This document shows, in pieces, positions 1 to 13,334 of a DNA stretch of 64,000 nucleotides; within the stretch, counting starts at the first letter, position 1, and the number at the start of each line of letters is the position of its first letter. The stretch spans positions 31,968,369-32,032,368 of the forward strand of contig NC_087064.1 of assembly GCF_963678635.1 (NCBI RefSeq). The letters run 5' to 3'. The position numbers were made by a program, and so were the translations under genes. Source of the stretch: Symsagittifera roscoffensis (taxonomy: Eukaryota; Xenacoelomorpha; Acoela; Convolutidae). The notes below the pieces were generated by a model. It worked only from the letters and a program-made list of their open reading frames with translations, searched no databases and was not told the origin of the DNA.

Positions 1-530
1 TATAGAGCTTTAATTGTCCCAAATTGGCCGAAATGGCAATATTTAAATCCCCATAACTCTACAAAAAACGATCACAGGGGAAATATTTTTTTTCAAATTT
101 TAGCTCAGGATAACAATAGCTTTCGAATAATATTGAAAAATTTCGTCAAAAATGGCTAAATCAAAAGTGGAAATTTGTCTGAAGAAAAAAAAGCAGCCCG
201 GGCCCAAATATTCGGTTACTTTCGTATCGAAAGTTTTAACAATTAGCAGGAATGATAGCGAGATTGTATTTCCATGGTTTCTTAGCAAGATGTATTCCCT
301 TTGCTGGAAAATTCACTTTATTTTTCTACGCAAGACGACGCAAGATTTCTCACAGAAATTTTGTAGTATTCGCATTCCACAAGAGCTAGGTCAAATTATG
401 TGTAATTAACGAGTACCATGAGTTATTTTGGTCGGCTGTATGAGCTAAAGCCTAGTTTTGGCCTATCATTATGAAAGAAAAGAATACACAAGAAAACACA
501 CTTCGATTGAACTGAACTGCAAGTCAAACT
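1..530 (+). repeat. Dispersed ~820-bp repeat, copy 1 (left part)
   Basis: This is the first part of a repeat that recurs at 2904, 3725, 4540 and 5303 and, more diverged, inside the duplication at 6.8-11.9 kb. The unit opens with TATAGAGCTTTAATTG and holds a stretch read as an 85-residue frame at 152-409. The same frame recurs at 3056 and 3876 with only a few changed residues. I regard it as carried along by recent copying, not as a gene, because the more diverged copies do not keep it open. The window begins at or inside the unit, so the true left end is not visible. The copy breaks off at about 530. Confidence 0.8.
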
Positions 531-2598
531 TCAATTCGTTTTAATAGCAAGGATTGGTTTGCAATAATTTAAACAGATGTTAGAAAAACTATTCAAGATA
601 CAAAATTTTGACATTTTTGGATTAATTTGATAATTTAATCAGTTTGACAAAAATGTTAACTTATGATAAACCTGTAATTCAAACTTTGTAGTTTTTTTAG
701 GTTGAAATGACAACCTGAACAAGTTGGAAAAAATCACCTTAAATTAAGAGGCTACTCGAAAGATTTAAAAGAGTATCAAGTTGTTTTGATAACCTTAACC
801 TGTTTGCAAATGGCAAATGTTGCATTTACCTCAAGCCAGCTACTCAAGCTATTAATCTTTCAATTATTTCTAAAAGCGTTCAAACTTGAATCGGTTAATG
901 AAAATTTTAAACTCGAATTTTCTCAAGCAAGCTATAAAACAAATTTCAACAACTCTAACAACTATATGATAGCTTAAAACAAATGATACATTTTAAGTTC
1001 TCATTAAACGATTCAAGTTTGAACGCCTTTTGGAATAAATGAAAGACTAATCGCTTGAATAGCTGGCTTGAGGTAAATTCCACAAAGTTTTGAACTATTT
1101 CAAATTAGTTACTTTGCTAGCATGAAATGTTTGAGAAATTTATAGTCATATTTGACAAATTTCATAGCTGAAGAAAAAATCAGAAATCATTTACATTGTT
1201 ATGATAGCTTGAAATAGTTCGTGAATTTTAAAAATCTTCCAGGCAAGCTGCTTAAGCTTAGTTTTAGACAAAATTTTACATTTTTGTCGGATTGCTACAA
1301 AAAAAATTATCTCGAGCAAAATAAGAAATCCTTTATTTCGTGGAAAATTTTCAACGGAATTGATAGCTTGAATCGAAGTTCAAATTAGCCTTGGCAAGCT
1401 ACATAAGCAATAACATAAATGTTTTGAATTTTTTTGACAGCTTGTAACGGATCACAAAATTCAAAGTTATTTTGATCAAGCTGCTCAGGCGATTGAACTT
1501 TGAAAAACGTCTAGTCGCTTTGTTACACTATGAACATTTGTAAATTAAACTTGACTGAACTACCCAAACAACGAAAAATTGAAACCTTCAGAAAATTAAA
1601 TCGGTTGGAACAAAAATTGAAACTATCTCATGCATGCTATTCGTGTGATGAAAAATTGAAATTCGAAATCGGGTTTAGTTATCTCGTTCATCAGTTTTTG
1701 GTTTCCTGATACACCATTTTCGTGAACTAGCACTCAATTTAACATCATTACTCCCTTCTCAACTGCCTTATAGGGAAAATATTAACTGGTTACCCGTAAA
1801 TTAACACCCTGCTTTTTTCAGCACTATCGATTTAATATGGCATCTAAATTTTTTTCAATAATCTGGTGGTAATTTTTAAAATCCTCATGGATTTAGGAAA
1901 AAATTAATAAAATTTCAAACTTACAAAGTTGATCAATAATTTTTATTTAGCGCACCTGGAATAAGATTTTTTTACTGGGATTTTTAAACAAAAAAAAACT
2001 CCCGACAGTATGAGAAAATAATATAAAAAATATTTAAAAACTCTGATTCAAACTTGCCAAAAATGATTCAAATCTACAAAAGTCAATGTTGTTCAAAAAG
2101 TTGCTGGTATTAATAAAAAGCTTCAATATGTTTTTTCTCCTTGTTAGCCAATGTGTACACATTTGTCCAAAAAAAACAGATCAACCAATCGACTTCGCCT
2201 CTTCTGGTTCATCATTTTAGCTTTTTACTTAAGAAAATTTATCAACAAAAAAGGGGCCAACATACGATTTATTCAGTTTTCTAGGGGAATTGTCATTGCG
2301 ATACGGTTTTTGCAACAAAGTTTACTATAATTGATTCACTTAAAACAATACAGTCTGATAGACAAACAGACGTGGGCTATTCTTTTTACAAAGTTTCTGG
2401 TGAAATATTTTAGACATGCCCATGTTGTAATGTGAAGAGGGAGCTCAATAACTATCTTACGCTTTCAAATGAGAGATTGTTCCTAGAAATACCCAAAAAC
2501 ATCCAAACTGATGTTTTCCTCACTTTCTTTGCCTCTCGGATATTAAGGCACTAAACATGACAAAAATGTATACCAAAGAAAACATTAACGCAAAATCA
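531..2598. mobile_element. ~2.07-kb insertion inside repeat copy 1
   Basis: Copies 2 and 3 run directly from GAACTGCAAGTCAAAC into GGAACAAGACTGCTC. In copy 1 those two parts are about 2.07 kb apart, so 531-2598 is an insertion relative to the family, or the ancestral state from which the other copies lost it. It contains an imperfect palindrome (825-911 against 999-1083) and AT-rich DNA. I find no long ORF and no clear terminal repeat or target duplication. The edges are judged by eye and may be off by some 10 bases. Confidence 0.5.
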
Positions 2599-2903
2599 GG
2601 AACAAAAGCGAAGAAGACTGCTCGTATCAAGGCGAAGCCCTGAATGTTCCGACTTCTTTTTAAGGTTTTTGGAGCAGTAATAACTTCAAAAATTTAACTA
2701 AAATAAAACAAAATGAAATTTTTTTTCTTGTAAAATTTGAAATTTTTTATAAAAATTATCCCTCCACACGCCAAATAAAGTCCAAAAGGATAGATTTTGC
2801 TCCTTGTAACAAATCAATTATGGCAAATATACTTCTTTCAATCAACTTGGAACAATTTCTAAGACGGATTAACTCTCCGCTCACGCGTTAATAGCGCGAA
2901 ATA
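2599..2903 (+). repeat. Dispersed ~820-bp repeat, copy 1 (right part)
   Basis: This is the remainder of copy 1, from the GGAACAA / AAGACTGCTCGTATCAAGG segment to the GCG-rich unit boundary. It matches the last third of copies 2 and 3, including the line ending in TAATAGCGCGAAATATA. Confidence 0.75.
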
Positions 2904-3724
2904 TATAGAGCTTTAATTGTCCCAAATTGGCCGAAATGGCAATATTTAAATCCCCATAACTCTACAAAAAACGATCACAGGGGAAATAAATTTTTATCAA
3001 ATTTTAGCTCAGGATAACAATAGCTTTCGAATAATATGGAAAAATTTCGTCAAAAATGGCTAAATCAAAAGTGGAAATTTGTCTGAAGAAAAAAAAGCAG
3101 CCCGGGCCCAAATATTCGGTTACTTTCGTATCGAAAGTTTTAACAATTAGCAGGAATGATAGCGAGAATGTATTTCCATGGTTTCTTAGCAAGATGTATT
3201 CCCTTTGCTGGAAAATTCACTTTATTTTTCTACGCAAGACGACGCAAGATTTCTCACAGAAATTTTGTAGTATTCGCATTCCACAAGAGCTAGGGCAAAT
3301 TATGTGTAATTAACGAGTACCATGAGTTATTTTGGTCGGCTGTATGAGCTAAAGCCTAGTTTTGGCCTATCATTATGAAAGAAAAGAATACACAAGAAAA
3401 CACACTTCGATTGAACTGAACTGCAAGTCAAACGGAACAAGACTGCTCATATCAGGGCGAAGCCCTGAATGTTCCGAATGCCTTTTAGGTTTTTGGAGCA
3501 TCAATAACTTTGAAAATTTAAATAAATTAAAACAAAATGAATTTTTTTCTTCTAAAATTTGAAATTTTTGTTGAAAATTATTCTCTCACACGCCATATAA
3601 AGTACAAAAGGATAGATTTGGGTCCTTGTAACAAATCAATTATGGCAAATATGTTTCATTCAACCATTTGGAACAATTTCTAAGACGGATTAACTCCCCG
3701 CTTACGCTTTAATAGCGCGAAATA
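2904..3724 (+). repeat. Dispersed ~820-bp repeat, copy 2 (full)
   Basis: A complete unit of about 821 bp, from TATAGAGC to the next TATAGAGC. It is very similar to copy 3 and to both halves of copy 1. An 85-residue open frame (3056-3313) matches that of copy 1 almost exactly. No protein family is recognisable in it. Confidence 0.85.
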
Positions 3725-4539
3725 TATAGAGCTTTAATTGTCCCAATTTTGCCGAAATGGCAATACTTAAATCCCCATAACTCTACAAAAAACGATCACA
3801 GGGGAAACATTTTTTTTCAAGTTTTAGCTCAGGATAACAATAGCTTTCGAATAATATTGAAAAATTTCGTCAAAAATGGCTAAATCAAAAGTGGAAATTT
3901 GTCTGAAGAAAAAAAAGCAGCCCGGGCCCAAATATTCGGTTACTTTCGTATCGAAAGTTTTAACAATTAGCAGGAATGATAGCGAGAATGTTTTTCCATG
4001 GTTTCTTAGCAAGATGTATTCCCTTTGCTGGAAAATTTACTTTATTTTTCTACGCAAGACGACGCAAGATTTCTCACAGAAATTTTGTAGTATTCGCATT
4101 CCACAAGAGCTAGGTCAAATTATGTGTAATTAACGAGTACCATGAGTTATTTTGGTCGGCTGTATGAGCTAAAGCCTAGTTTTGGCCTATCATTATAAAA
4201 GAAAACACAAGAAAACACACTTCGATTGAACTCAACTGCAAGTCAAACGGAACAAGACTGCTCATATCAGGGCGAAGCCCTGAATGTTCCGAATGCCTTT
4301 TAGGTTTTTGGAGCATCAATAACTTTGAAAATTTAAATAAATTAAAACAAAATGAATTTTTTTCTTCTAAAATTTGAAATTTTTGTTGAAAATTATTCTC
4401 TCACACACCATATAAAGTACAAAAGGATAGATTTCGCTCCTTGTAACAAATCAATTATGGCAAATATGTTTCATTCAACCATTTGGAACAATTTCTAAGA
4501 CGGATTAACTCCCCGCTTACGCGTTAATAGCGCGAAATA
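3725..4539 (+). repeat. Dispersed ~820-bp repeat, copy 3 (full)
   Basis: A complete unit, head to tail with copy 2. Differences from copy 2 are scattered substitutions and a short deletion near 4,198. It ends in the GCGCGAAATATATAGCGCG boundary. Confidence 0.85.
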
Positions 4540-5535
4540 TATAGCGCGTTAATTGTCCACAGTTGGCCAAAATGGCAATCTTTAAACCCCATAACTTTAC
4601 GAAAAATCGTCACAGGTAAAACATTTTTTCTAATTTTAACTCAGGATACCAATAGCTTTTCAATGATATCAAAAAATTTTGTCGAAAATGGCTAAATAAA
4701 AAGTCGAAATTTGTCTGAACAAAAAAAAAACAGCCTGAGCACACATATTCCGTTACTTTTTCATCGAAAGTCTTAACAATCAGCAGGAATGATAGCAAGA
4801 ATGTATTTCCATGGTTTCTTAGCAAGATTTTTCCCCCAAGAAGTCTTGTAGTATTCGCATTCCACAAAGACTAGGGCAAATTATGAGTAATTAATGAGTA
4901 GCATGAGTTAACTTTGGTCAGCTGTATGAGATACAGCCTAGTTTTGGCCTTAATATGAAAGAAAAGACTACTCAAGAAAACAGACTTCGATTGAACTGAA
5001 CTGCAAATCAAACGGAACAAGACTGCTCGTATCAAGGTGAAGCCCTGAATGTTCCGAATGCCTTTTAAGGTTTATGGAGCAGTACATGAAAAAGTAAATT
5101 TAATAAAAAAAAATTGAAAAAAAAAAATCTAAAAAATTTGAAAATTTTTCAAGAAATCATCACCCCATACGCCATATAAAGTACTAAAGAATAGATTTTG
5201 CTTATTGCATTAAATCAATTATGGCAAACAAGCTTCTTTCAATCAATTTGGAACGGTTTCTAAAACGGATTAAGTTTCCGCTTACGCGTTACCAGCGCGA
5301 AATATATCGCGCGTTAATTGTCCCAAATTGGCCAAAATGGCAAATTTTAAACCGCCCAAAAAATGATCACAGGTGAAATAACTTTCCAAATTTAAGCTCA
5401 GGATAACATTAGCCTAAGAGTGATTTTAAAAAATGTCGTCAAAAATGGCTGTATAAAAAGTCGAAATTTGTCTGAAGAAAAAAAACCACCCCGAGCACAA
5501 CTATTCCGTTACTTTCGTTACGAAACCGGAACAAT
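4540..5535 (+). repeat. Dispersed ~820-bp repeat, copies 4 and 5 (diverged)
   Basis: Copy 4 (4540-5302) is more diverged and has lost the segment that encodes the second half of the 85-residue frame. Copy 5 starts at 5303 after the palindromic boundary GCGCGAAATATATCGCGC and fades after about 230 bp. The divergence gradient (copies 2 and 3 close, 4 and 5 far) suggests repeated local duplication. Confidence 0.7.
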
Positions 5536-6829
5536 AATGTTATCAATACTAAGTTTCCAGAATAAATGACTTTTTCTGCTGTATTTTCGGCTTTATGTTC
5601 ATAGCTACTGACAAGTGACATTGGATGCGATAGCTGTGCATAATAAAATTTATATTGGACTAGGAATGGAGAACCTTGATTTGGCTTTCTTGATTTTTTT
5701 CGTTGATTGATTTGTATATAACGACTGGCTGCTTTTGAAAAGAGCTTGGTTGGAGCAATTCCGAGTTTGAGTATCGGCTAGGTACGTTTAGGTACGGTTA
5801 GGTACGTAAAAAGGGCACTTTGTGTTTAAATTTGAGACGGTAGTAAGCTCAGACGCATTTCGTCAGTTTTGAAAACTAAGACAATGATGAAAATTTTAGA
5901 ACGATTAATCAGGGTGTTTGTCAACACAGGCGAAATCCGTTAAACAATTACGTGGATTCATAAAGTTGACCATGTTGATATCCACCCATTTTTCCCGTAT
6001 CAACAGTTCGAACCAAGCCGTGGCCGCATGTGGATCCAGAAGGCGAGATCGGTTAGATATATCTGGTATGGGTGGGCCTCCATACGCCTGTGGTTCTGGA
6101 GTATGGTATGCATCCAGACAGTACCATTGACTGAAAAGCAGATGATTTACAGATCATTCTTTTTAAAACATGGCATCAATTTACTTATTGAAAAAAATGA
6201 GGCAAAAAATCATCAAATAGGATCAAAAGTTGTTTTTTTTTAATAAAGTTTTTTTTTGAAACTAAACTTTTGAGAGAGAGAAAGAGAGATATCTACATCG
6301 AGAAGCAATTAAAGTGTGAAGACATTGCTGTGATATTTTTTAAAGAACAAACTACTCTCAAACCAGTTTTTCGGGAACGGGAGGCATATCCGAACGGTTT
6401 TGATGCTAGATGTTTCACCTGAATCTTGCACATGCAGATCCCCGTAGACTGATTGAATTTGAAATTCTGAACACTAGCGACTCCCAACCTTCGGTGACTT
6501 CAGTTGTTAAGTACTCATTAGGCGTGAATAAAGAGCAATATACCTCACAGGACAAAAAGGCTGAAACTTTTGACAAATTTTGTTTCATCCAAGGAGAGAG
6601 GGGAAGAACTTGGTAATGTAGATATAACACAGGTGAACTTATTTCGCTAGCAAAATACACATGTACCTTATTGTTAAAATCAGATTTGATTTTTTTTGCC
6701 GTTTTTGATGACGGAGTAGATATGTTTGGGGTGGACTTTTGTTCAAAACAATTTCGTCATTTCGACAGAACATTTTGCAAATGACCAGTTTGACCGAAAA
6801 AAATTGAACCATTAAGATATCAATGATTT
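5536..6829. other. Non-coding spacer
   Basis: No gene recognised. It contains a short three-fold run of a TTAGGTACG-type 10-mer near 5,780-5,812 and a purine-rich GAGAGAGAAAGAGAG tract near 6,272. Small frames at 5918-6243 and 6410-6616 have no recognisable features and are probably chance. Confidence 0.5.
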
Positions 6830-9365
6830 GAGCACAAATTCGAAAAGATATTTCACATGAAAGCTTGAATTTTAGGATAACTGAAAGTTCCGACTGAATG
6901 TTCCGACTGTCTTTTAAGGTCTATGGAGCAGTAATACCATAGAAAAAATAATTGTAATAAAATAAAATAAAAAATCATCTACCAAAACGCCATTTAGGAA
7001 ATCAATTATGGCAAATAAGCTTCTTTTAACCAATTTGGAACAATTTCTAAGACGGATTAAATATTCGCTCACGCGCTAATAGCGCGAAATATATCGCGCG
7101 TTAATTGTCCCAAATTGGTCAAAATGGAAACTTATAAACCACCATATTTTTACAAAAAATAATCACAGGTGAAATATCTTTTCAAGTTTAAGCTCAGGAG
7201 AATGATAGCTTTCGAATGATATAAAAAAATTCCGTCAAAAATGGCTAGTTAAAACGTCGACACTTGTCTGAAAAAAAAACCCACCCCGAGCACAAATATT
7301 CCGTTACTTTCGTATCGAACGTCAGAACAATAAAGTACTTAACAAGACTGCTCGTATCAAGGCGAAGCCCTGAATGTTTCGACTGTCTTTTAAGAAATAT
7401 GGAGCAGCAATAGCATGAAAAAATTGAATGTATTGAAATAAAACTAAATTTTTTTAAAAAATCTTTTGAGAGTCGTCCACCACACAGCTTATTTATTATT
7501 TAATTTTGCTCCTATTAACAAATCAATTATGGCATATAAGCTTCTTTGAACCCATTTGGAACTATTTCTAAGCCGGATTAGATCTCCGCGTAAGTGTTAA
7601 TAGCGAGAATTACATCGCGCTTTAATTTTCCCAAATTGGCCACAATCGCCATCTTCAAACCCCCATAACTTTACAAAAAAACGTTACGAAAGTCGGCACA
7701 AAAAGATCGGCCATAAAACAAAGTTATAAAAATACCACTTACTGGCTGTGAGTATAGCAGCACGTTGGAAGTTCATCATTATAACCACTTATTTGTTTTT
7801 ACTCTTTGCGAGGAAATATAAATATTATATCAGTAAACATGATGTTCCGAGCTTTCAAATAAATGATCCAAATGAGAGCTTATCAAGAGTTGTCAGAGCA
7901 ACATTTGGTTATTGAACCAATTATTGTTCCAACATTGCTGCTTTTCAAAGCATTTCATTATGTCGTAACGCTGTTTTTTGAATTATTTGGGATTTCGATA
8001 ACACATAAACAGTCATTAGCAGCAACCCTGACCTGAAGTTTTTTAAACCGAACCCTGATTTATAAACTCAACTTTTACAACGCAAAAGTTCAACTTTTAC
8101 AAAATACTAGTGATGATACAGTTAAAAATTTGAAATTTGTGAGACTTGGAGTTAATGGAACGTCATTGTAGAGAGCGTAGCCATTTTTTTCCGAGGACTA
8201 GGTTATTTTTAGAGGACTCGTTTCTTAGTTGAATTAAAAAATTTAACATGTGAGAAACGTGGAACTTGCAAAAGCGGCCGCCGGTTCTTCAGCTTTACTG
8301 CGCTTACATTTGCCACAAGATAAACTGAGCGCGTAAATCAGTCTTTACTGCTAAGCTCTTCTGCTTATAGAGTCACTGGACGTAGAAATTGCAATTTTTG
8401 GTTTTAAAAAGAAAAAACCGAGTGTTCTCGTCGTTTTTGTGGTTTTCTCTGCTTTTTTTCAAGTTTTGATAAAAACTAGATGAAACTATTATAAATCACT
8501 AAGCTGGGCCAGAAATTGGGAGATCTTGTTCCGATGGTAAAAGTAAGCCAGAATATCATAACTTGTTTTATATGTGTTCTTGCTGTGAAAACATCCTCGC
8601 AAACAAAAAAGGACTTGAGTTACAATTTATGCCACCACAAATAGCAATTACAGAAATGAAAGAGTTGCATGGTCCGGTATCCAAAATTGGTTAACAATTG
8701 ACAACAGTTTTGCACTGATGATTGGAATAAAAAAGAACAAAAGTCAACAAAAAAATGGTTTCAGCAAATATCTCGGAAGAAATCACAGCTAAACTCCATG
8801 CAGAGGATTCTCAATAGCAGTTATATTGTGTGTAAAATTTGTCCAACATTCTAGTATATGCTACCAAAAACTTTTGATGCATTTTTCGTCAAAACACATA
8901 CGACCATTTTCAGATGCCGGACCAAGCTATTTTTTCAGCTCTGTTGTTTGTATTTTAAGAGCGGCATAGAGTGTAAGTACAGCGCATCAGCTTCCAAAAA
9001 AGTTAACGTCAGCCCGTTAATTCAAAATCCTTGTTTTTTTTTTGCAAAAATGCTTCTACAGCAAGAACACCTGTAACACTAATATATGTAACCTACTCTT
9101 TGACGTCAATAGAAAAATTGGATTTACAAAACTGATGAGCTTTCAAAAAAATTGTTTTTTTTTTCTATTGAAATATTTGTCAAACGCGCTATTAATCTAC
9201 GAAGTGATATAGTTAGCATGTAGTAATGACTGGTTAAATCACTTAGAAGGCTGGTGAAAATCAAACTGTAGGGTTTTCTGAGGCGGCTGACGCTTTAATA
9301 GAAAATGATTGCGCATTGATTAAAACAAATTTGTCAAACCGGCTGGTTTCAATTCTCCATAACTT
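6830..9365 (+). repeat. 2,537-bp tandem duplication, unit A
   Basis: Everything from GAGCACAAATTCG at 6830 to CTCCATAACTT at 9365 recurs 2,537 bp further right. Stretches compared by eye show no differences, and the small frame 8858-9076 is identical in the second unit. The first ~870 bp are two diverged units of the 820-bp repeat family, including GCGCGAAATATATCGCGC boundaries. The rest is unrecognised DNA with a GCGGCCGC site near 8,274. No gene identified. Confidence 0.9.
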
Positions 9366-9366
9366 G

Positions 9367-11902
9367 GAGCACAAATTCGAAAAGATATTTCACATGAAAG
9401 CTTGAATTTTAGGATAACTGAAAGTTCCGACTGAATGTTCCGACTGTCTTTTAAGGTCTATGGAGCAGTAATACCATAGAAAAAATAATTGTAATAAAAT
9501 AAAATAAAAAATCATCTACCAAAACGCCATTTAGGAAATCAATTATGGCAAATAAGCTTCTTTTAACCAATTTGGAACAATTTCTAAGACGGATTAAATA
9601 TTCGCTCACGCGCTAATAGCGCGAAATATATCGCGCGTTAATTGTCCCAAATTGGTCAAAATGGAAACTTATAAACCACCATATTTTTACAAAAAATAAT
9701 CACAGGTGAAATATCTTTTCAAGTTTAAGCTCAGGAGAATGATAGCTTTCGAATGATATAAAAAAATTCCGTCAAAAATGGCTAGTTAAAACGTCGACAC
9801 TTGTCTGAAAAAAAAACCCACCCCGAGCACAAATATTCCGTTACTTTCGTATCGAACGTCAGAACAATAAAGTACTTAACAAGACTGCTCGTATCAAGGC
9901 GAAGCCCTGAATGTTTCGACTGTCTTTTAAGAAATATGGAGCAGCAATAGCATGAAAAAATTGAATGTATTGAAATAAAACTAAATTTTTTTAAAAAATC
10001 TTTTGAGAGTCGTCCACCACACAGCTTATTTATTATTTAATTTTGCTCCTATTAACAAATCAATTATGGCATATAAGCTTCTTTGAACCCATTTGGAACT
10101 ATTTCTAAGCCGGATTAGATCTCCGCGTAAGTGTTAATAGCGAGAATTACATCGCGCTTTAATTTTCCCAAATTGGCCACAATCGCCATCTTCAAACCCC
10201 CATAACTTTACAAAAAAACGTTACGAAAGTCGGCACAAAAAGATCGGCCATAAAACAAAGTTATAAAAATACCACTTACTGGCTGTGAGTATAGCAGCAC
10301 GTTGGAAGTTCATCATTATAACCACTTATTTGTTTTTACTCTTTGCGAGGAAATATAAATATTATATCAGTAAACATGATGTTCCGAGCTTTCAAATAAA
10401 TGATCCAAATGAGAGCTTATCAAGAGTTGTCAGAGCAACATTTGGTTATTGAACCAATTATTGTTCCAACATTGCTGCTTTTCAAAGCATTTCATTATGT
10501 CGTAACGCTGTTTTTTGAATTATTTGGGATTTCGATAACACATAAACAGTCATTAGCAGCAACCCTGACCTGAAGTTTTTTAAACCGAACCCTGATTTAT
10601 AAACTCAACTTTTACAACGCAAAAGTTCAACTTTTACAAAATACTAGTGATGATACAGTTAAAAATTTGAAATTTGTGAGACTTGGAGTTAATGGAACGT
10701 CATTGTAGAGAGCGTAGCCATTTTTTTCCGAGGACTAGGTTATTTTTAGAGGACTCGTTTCTTAGTTGAATTAAAAAATTTAACATGTGAGAAACGTGGA
10801 ACTTGCAAAAGCGGCCGCCGGTTCTTCAGCTTTACTGCGCTTACATTTGCCACAAGATAAACTGAGCGCGTAAATCAGTCTTTACTGCTAAGCTCTTCTG
10901 CTTATAGAGTCACTGGACGTAGAAATTGCAATTTTTGGTTTTAAAAAGAAAAAACCGAGTGTTCTCGTCGTTTTTGTGGTTTTCTCTGCTTTTTTTCAAG
11001 TTTTGATAAAAACTAGATGAAACTATTATAAATCACTAAGCTGGGCCAGAAATTGGGAGATCTTGTTCCGATGGTAAAAGTAAGCCAGAATATCATAACT
11101 TGTTTTATATGTGTTCTTGCTGTGAAAACATCCTCGCAAACAAAAAAGGACTTGAGTTACAATTTATGCCACCACAAATAGCAATTACAGAAATGAAAGA
11201 GTTGCATGGTCCGGTATCCAAAATTGGTTAACAATTGACAACAGTTTTGCACTGATGATTGGAATAAAAAAGAACAAAAGTCAACAAAAAAATGGTTTCA
11301 GCAAATATCTCGGAAGAAATCACAGCTAAACTCCATGCAGAGGATTCTCAATAGCAGTTATATTGTGTGTAAAATTTGTCCAACATTCTAGTATATGCTA
11401 CCAAAAACTTTTGATGCATTTTTCGTCAAAACACATACGACCATTTTCAGATGCCGGACCAAGCTATTTTTTCAGCTCTGTTGTTTGTATTTTAAGAGCG
11501 GCATAGAGTGTAAGTACAGCGCATCAGCTTCCAAAAAAGTTAACGTCAGCCCGTTAATTCAAAATCCTTGTTTTTTTTTTGCAAAAATGCTTCTACAGCA
11601 AGAACACCTGTAACACTAATATATGTAACCTACTCTTTGACGTCAATAGAAAAATTGGATTTACAAAACTGATGAGCTTTCAAAAAAATTGTTTTTTTTT
11701 TCTATTGAAATATTTGTCAAACGCGCTATTAATCTACGAAGTGATATAGTTAGCATGTAGTAATGACTGGTTAAATCACTTAGAAGGCTGGTGAAAATCA
11801 AACTGTAGGGTTTTCTGAGGCGGCTGACGCTTTAATAGAAAATGATTGCGCATTGATTAAAACAAATTTGTCAAACCGGCTGGTTTCAATTCTCCATAAC
11901 TT
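9367..11902 (+). repeat. 2,537-bp tandem duplication, unit B
   Basis: The second unit of the direct duplication. A single G (9366) separates the blocks. The near-absence of differences means either a very recent duplication or an assembly duplication of one locus. Confidence 0.9.
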
Positions 11903-13334
11903 TACAAAAAGCATCAGAGGTAATATGTCTTTTTGAATTTGAGCTCTTGTCCTAAAACATTCTAGATGGCATTTGAAAGTCTTGCAAAAATTGCTAGTTA
12001 TAAAGTCAAAGTTTGCCTAGAGAAAAAACCGCCCGAGCACACATGTTTTGTTAAGTTTTTCAAAAAACAGAACCAACAAATTTTCAGTCCCATCAATTTA
12101 CGGGAACTTCGTTACCTAATCCTAATGTTGTAGCCTTAGATATTTGATAGATATTTTTTAATTTTTGATAGATCTTATAACAAACCAAAGGAATGAAGAA
12201 CTAATGACCTCCAGCTTTTTAAGCTCTCTTATTTTGTCTTAAAACTTTCAATTCAATTTTTAGTTTTACTTTTAATGCAAATTTTTTTCGGATGAATAAA
12301 AAAACGCTAACCAGCTTTGCCTAATCATAAACACGACAAATGAGATCGGACGAAGCCAGCAGATTTTGAATATTATCAATTTAAATTTGAAATTATTGCT
12401 AGCACCAGCTTCTTGTTAGTCTAAATTATGACTTTTAGAAAAAAAATCATAATGAACGCAATTGAGCGTTCAAAAACACCTGTCAAAACTGTAATGCATA
12501 GCATTGAATCATTTAATTCAATTTTTATATTTAAAAAAAATAACATTTTTCCTTTCATTTTCTTGAGTACATATTTTTTAGTTGATGCGTATAATATAAA
12601 TTTGTTTTTCAAATTTGTGCGTCTGCATGAAGAGTTTAAATGCTCAAAGAGGATGATCACTCAGAAAAAAGAGCACTCTTTTATTTTGAAATATCCAACT
12701 TCATTTAACCCCGCAATTAGTTTTATTTAAATTAGCATAACATTATAATATGATCAATAAAACCTCAATTTTTGTGTTTTTCCGTCACTAATTTCATATT
12801 TTCAATCATTTTTTAAAAATTTTTTGTCCTCAAAATGATCGTTTAAATTTTACTAGAAAGTCATAGCTCAAGTGGTCCCAGTCACTCAGACGAACATATT
12901 CGTCGCATATTCATCAACGTTTTTATAGATATGTTATCTCTCCTATTAAAGTAGAAAAAAATTAATCTTTTAAAAACGTGTTAAATTCTCTCATAAAAAC
13001 ATATTTCTCAACGTTTTATTGTCTATGATATCTCTTCTAATGAAATCGAAAGCGATTTGGGTCTTATTAATTACGTTTTGACTAGTTTTTCTCAAAAAAA
13101 TTGTTTCGAGATGTTCTGCTGCATTTTCTATTCTATAATATCTTCCAAAACGAAGCACAAAATAATTTTTTATTAACTATGTTCTTGATAGTGTTTTCTC
13201 TTATCAAGTGATCATAGTTACTCCGGGAATTCACGTCAATTTTGTCTTTCACAGTGGAATATAAATTTTTTCGACTAGTATAGATAAAGCGATAAATTGA
13301 TTTTCCTCACAGAACAGCATCGGGATATTTGCAG
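11903..13334. other. Non-coding stretch with a decayed 820-bp-family remnant
   Basis: 11,903-12,060 still resembles the middle of the 820-bp repeat (calcium-free patterns such as CATAACTTTACAAAAA and GCACACAT). Beyond that, overlapping small frames at 12,421-12,730 on both strands have low-complexity composition and no recognisable family. I see no gene. Confidence 0.45.

Noticed and set aside
152-409. 85-residue frame repeated at 152, 3056 and 3876
   Set aside because: It is kept only in the three youngest repeat copies and is lost in the diverged ones; its complementary strand is open as well. Better explained by recent copying than by coding.
8858-9076. 72-residue frame, identical at 11395
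   Set aside because: It is identical because the whole 2,537-bp block is duplicated. No independent evidence of coding.
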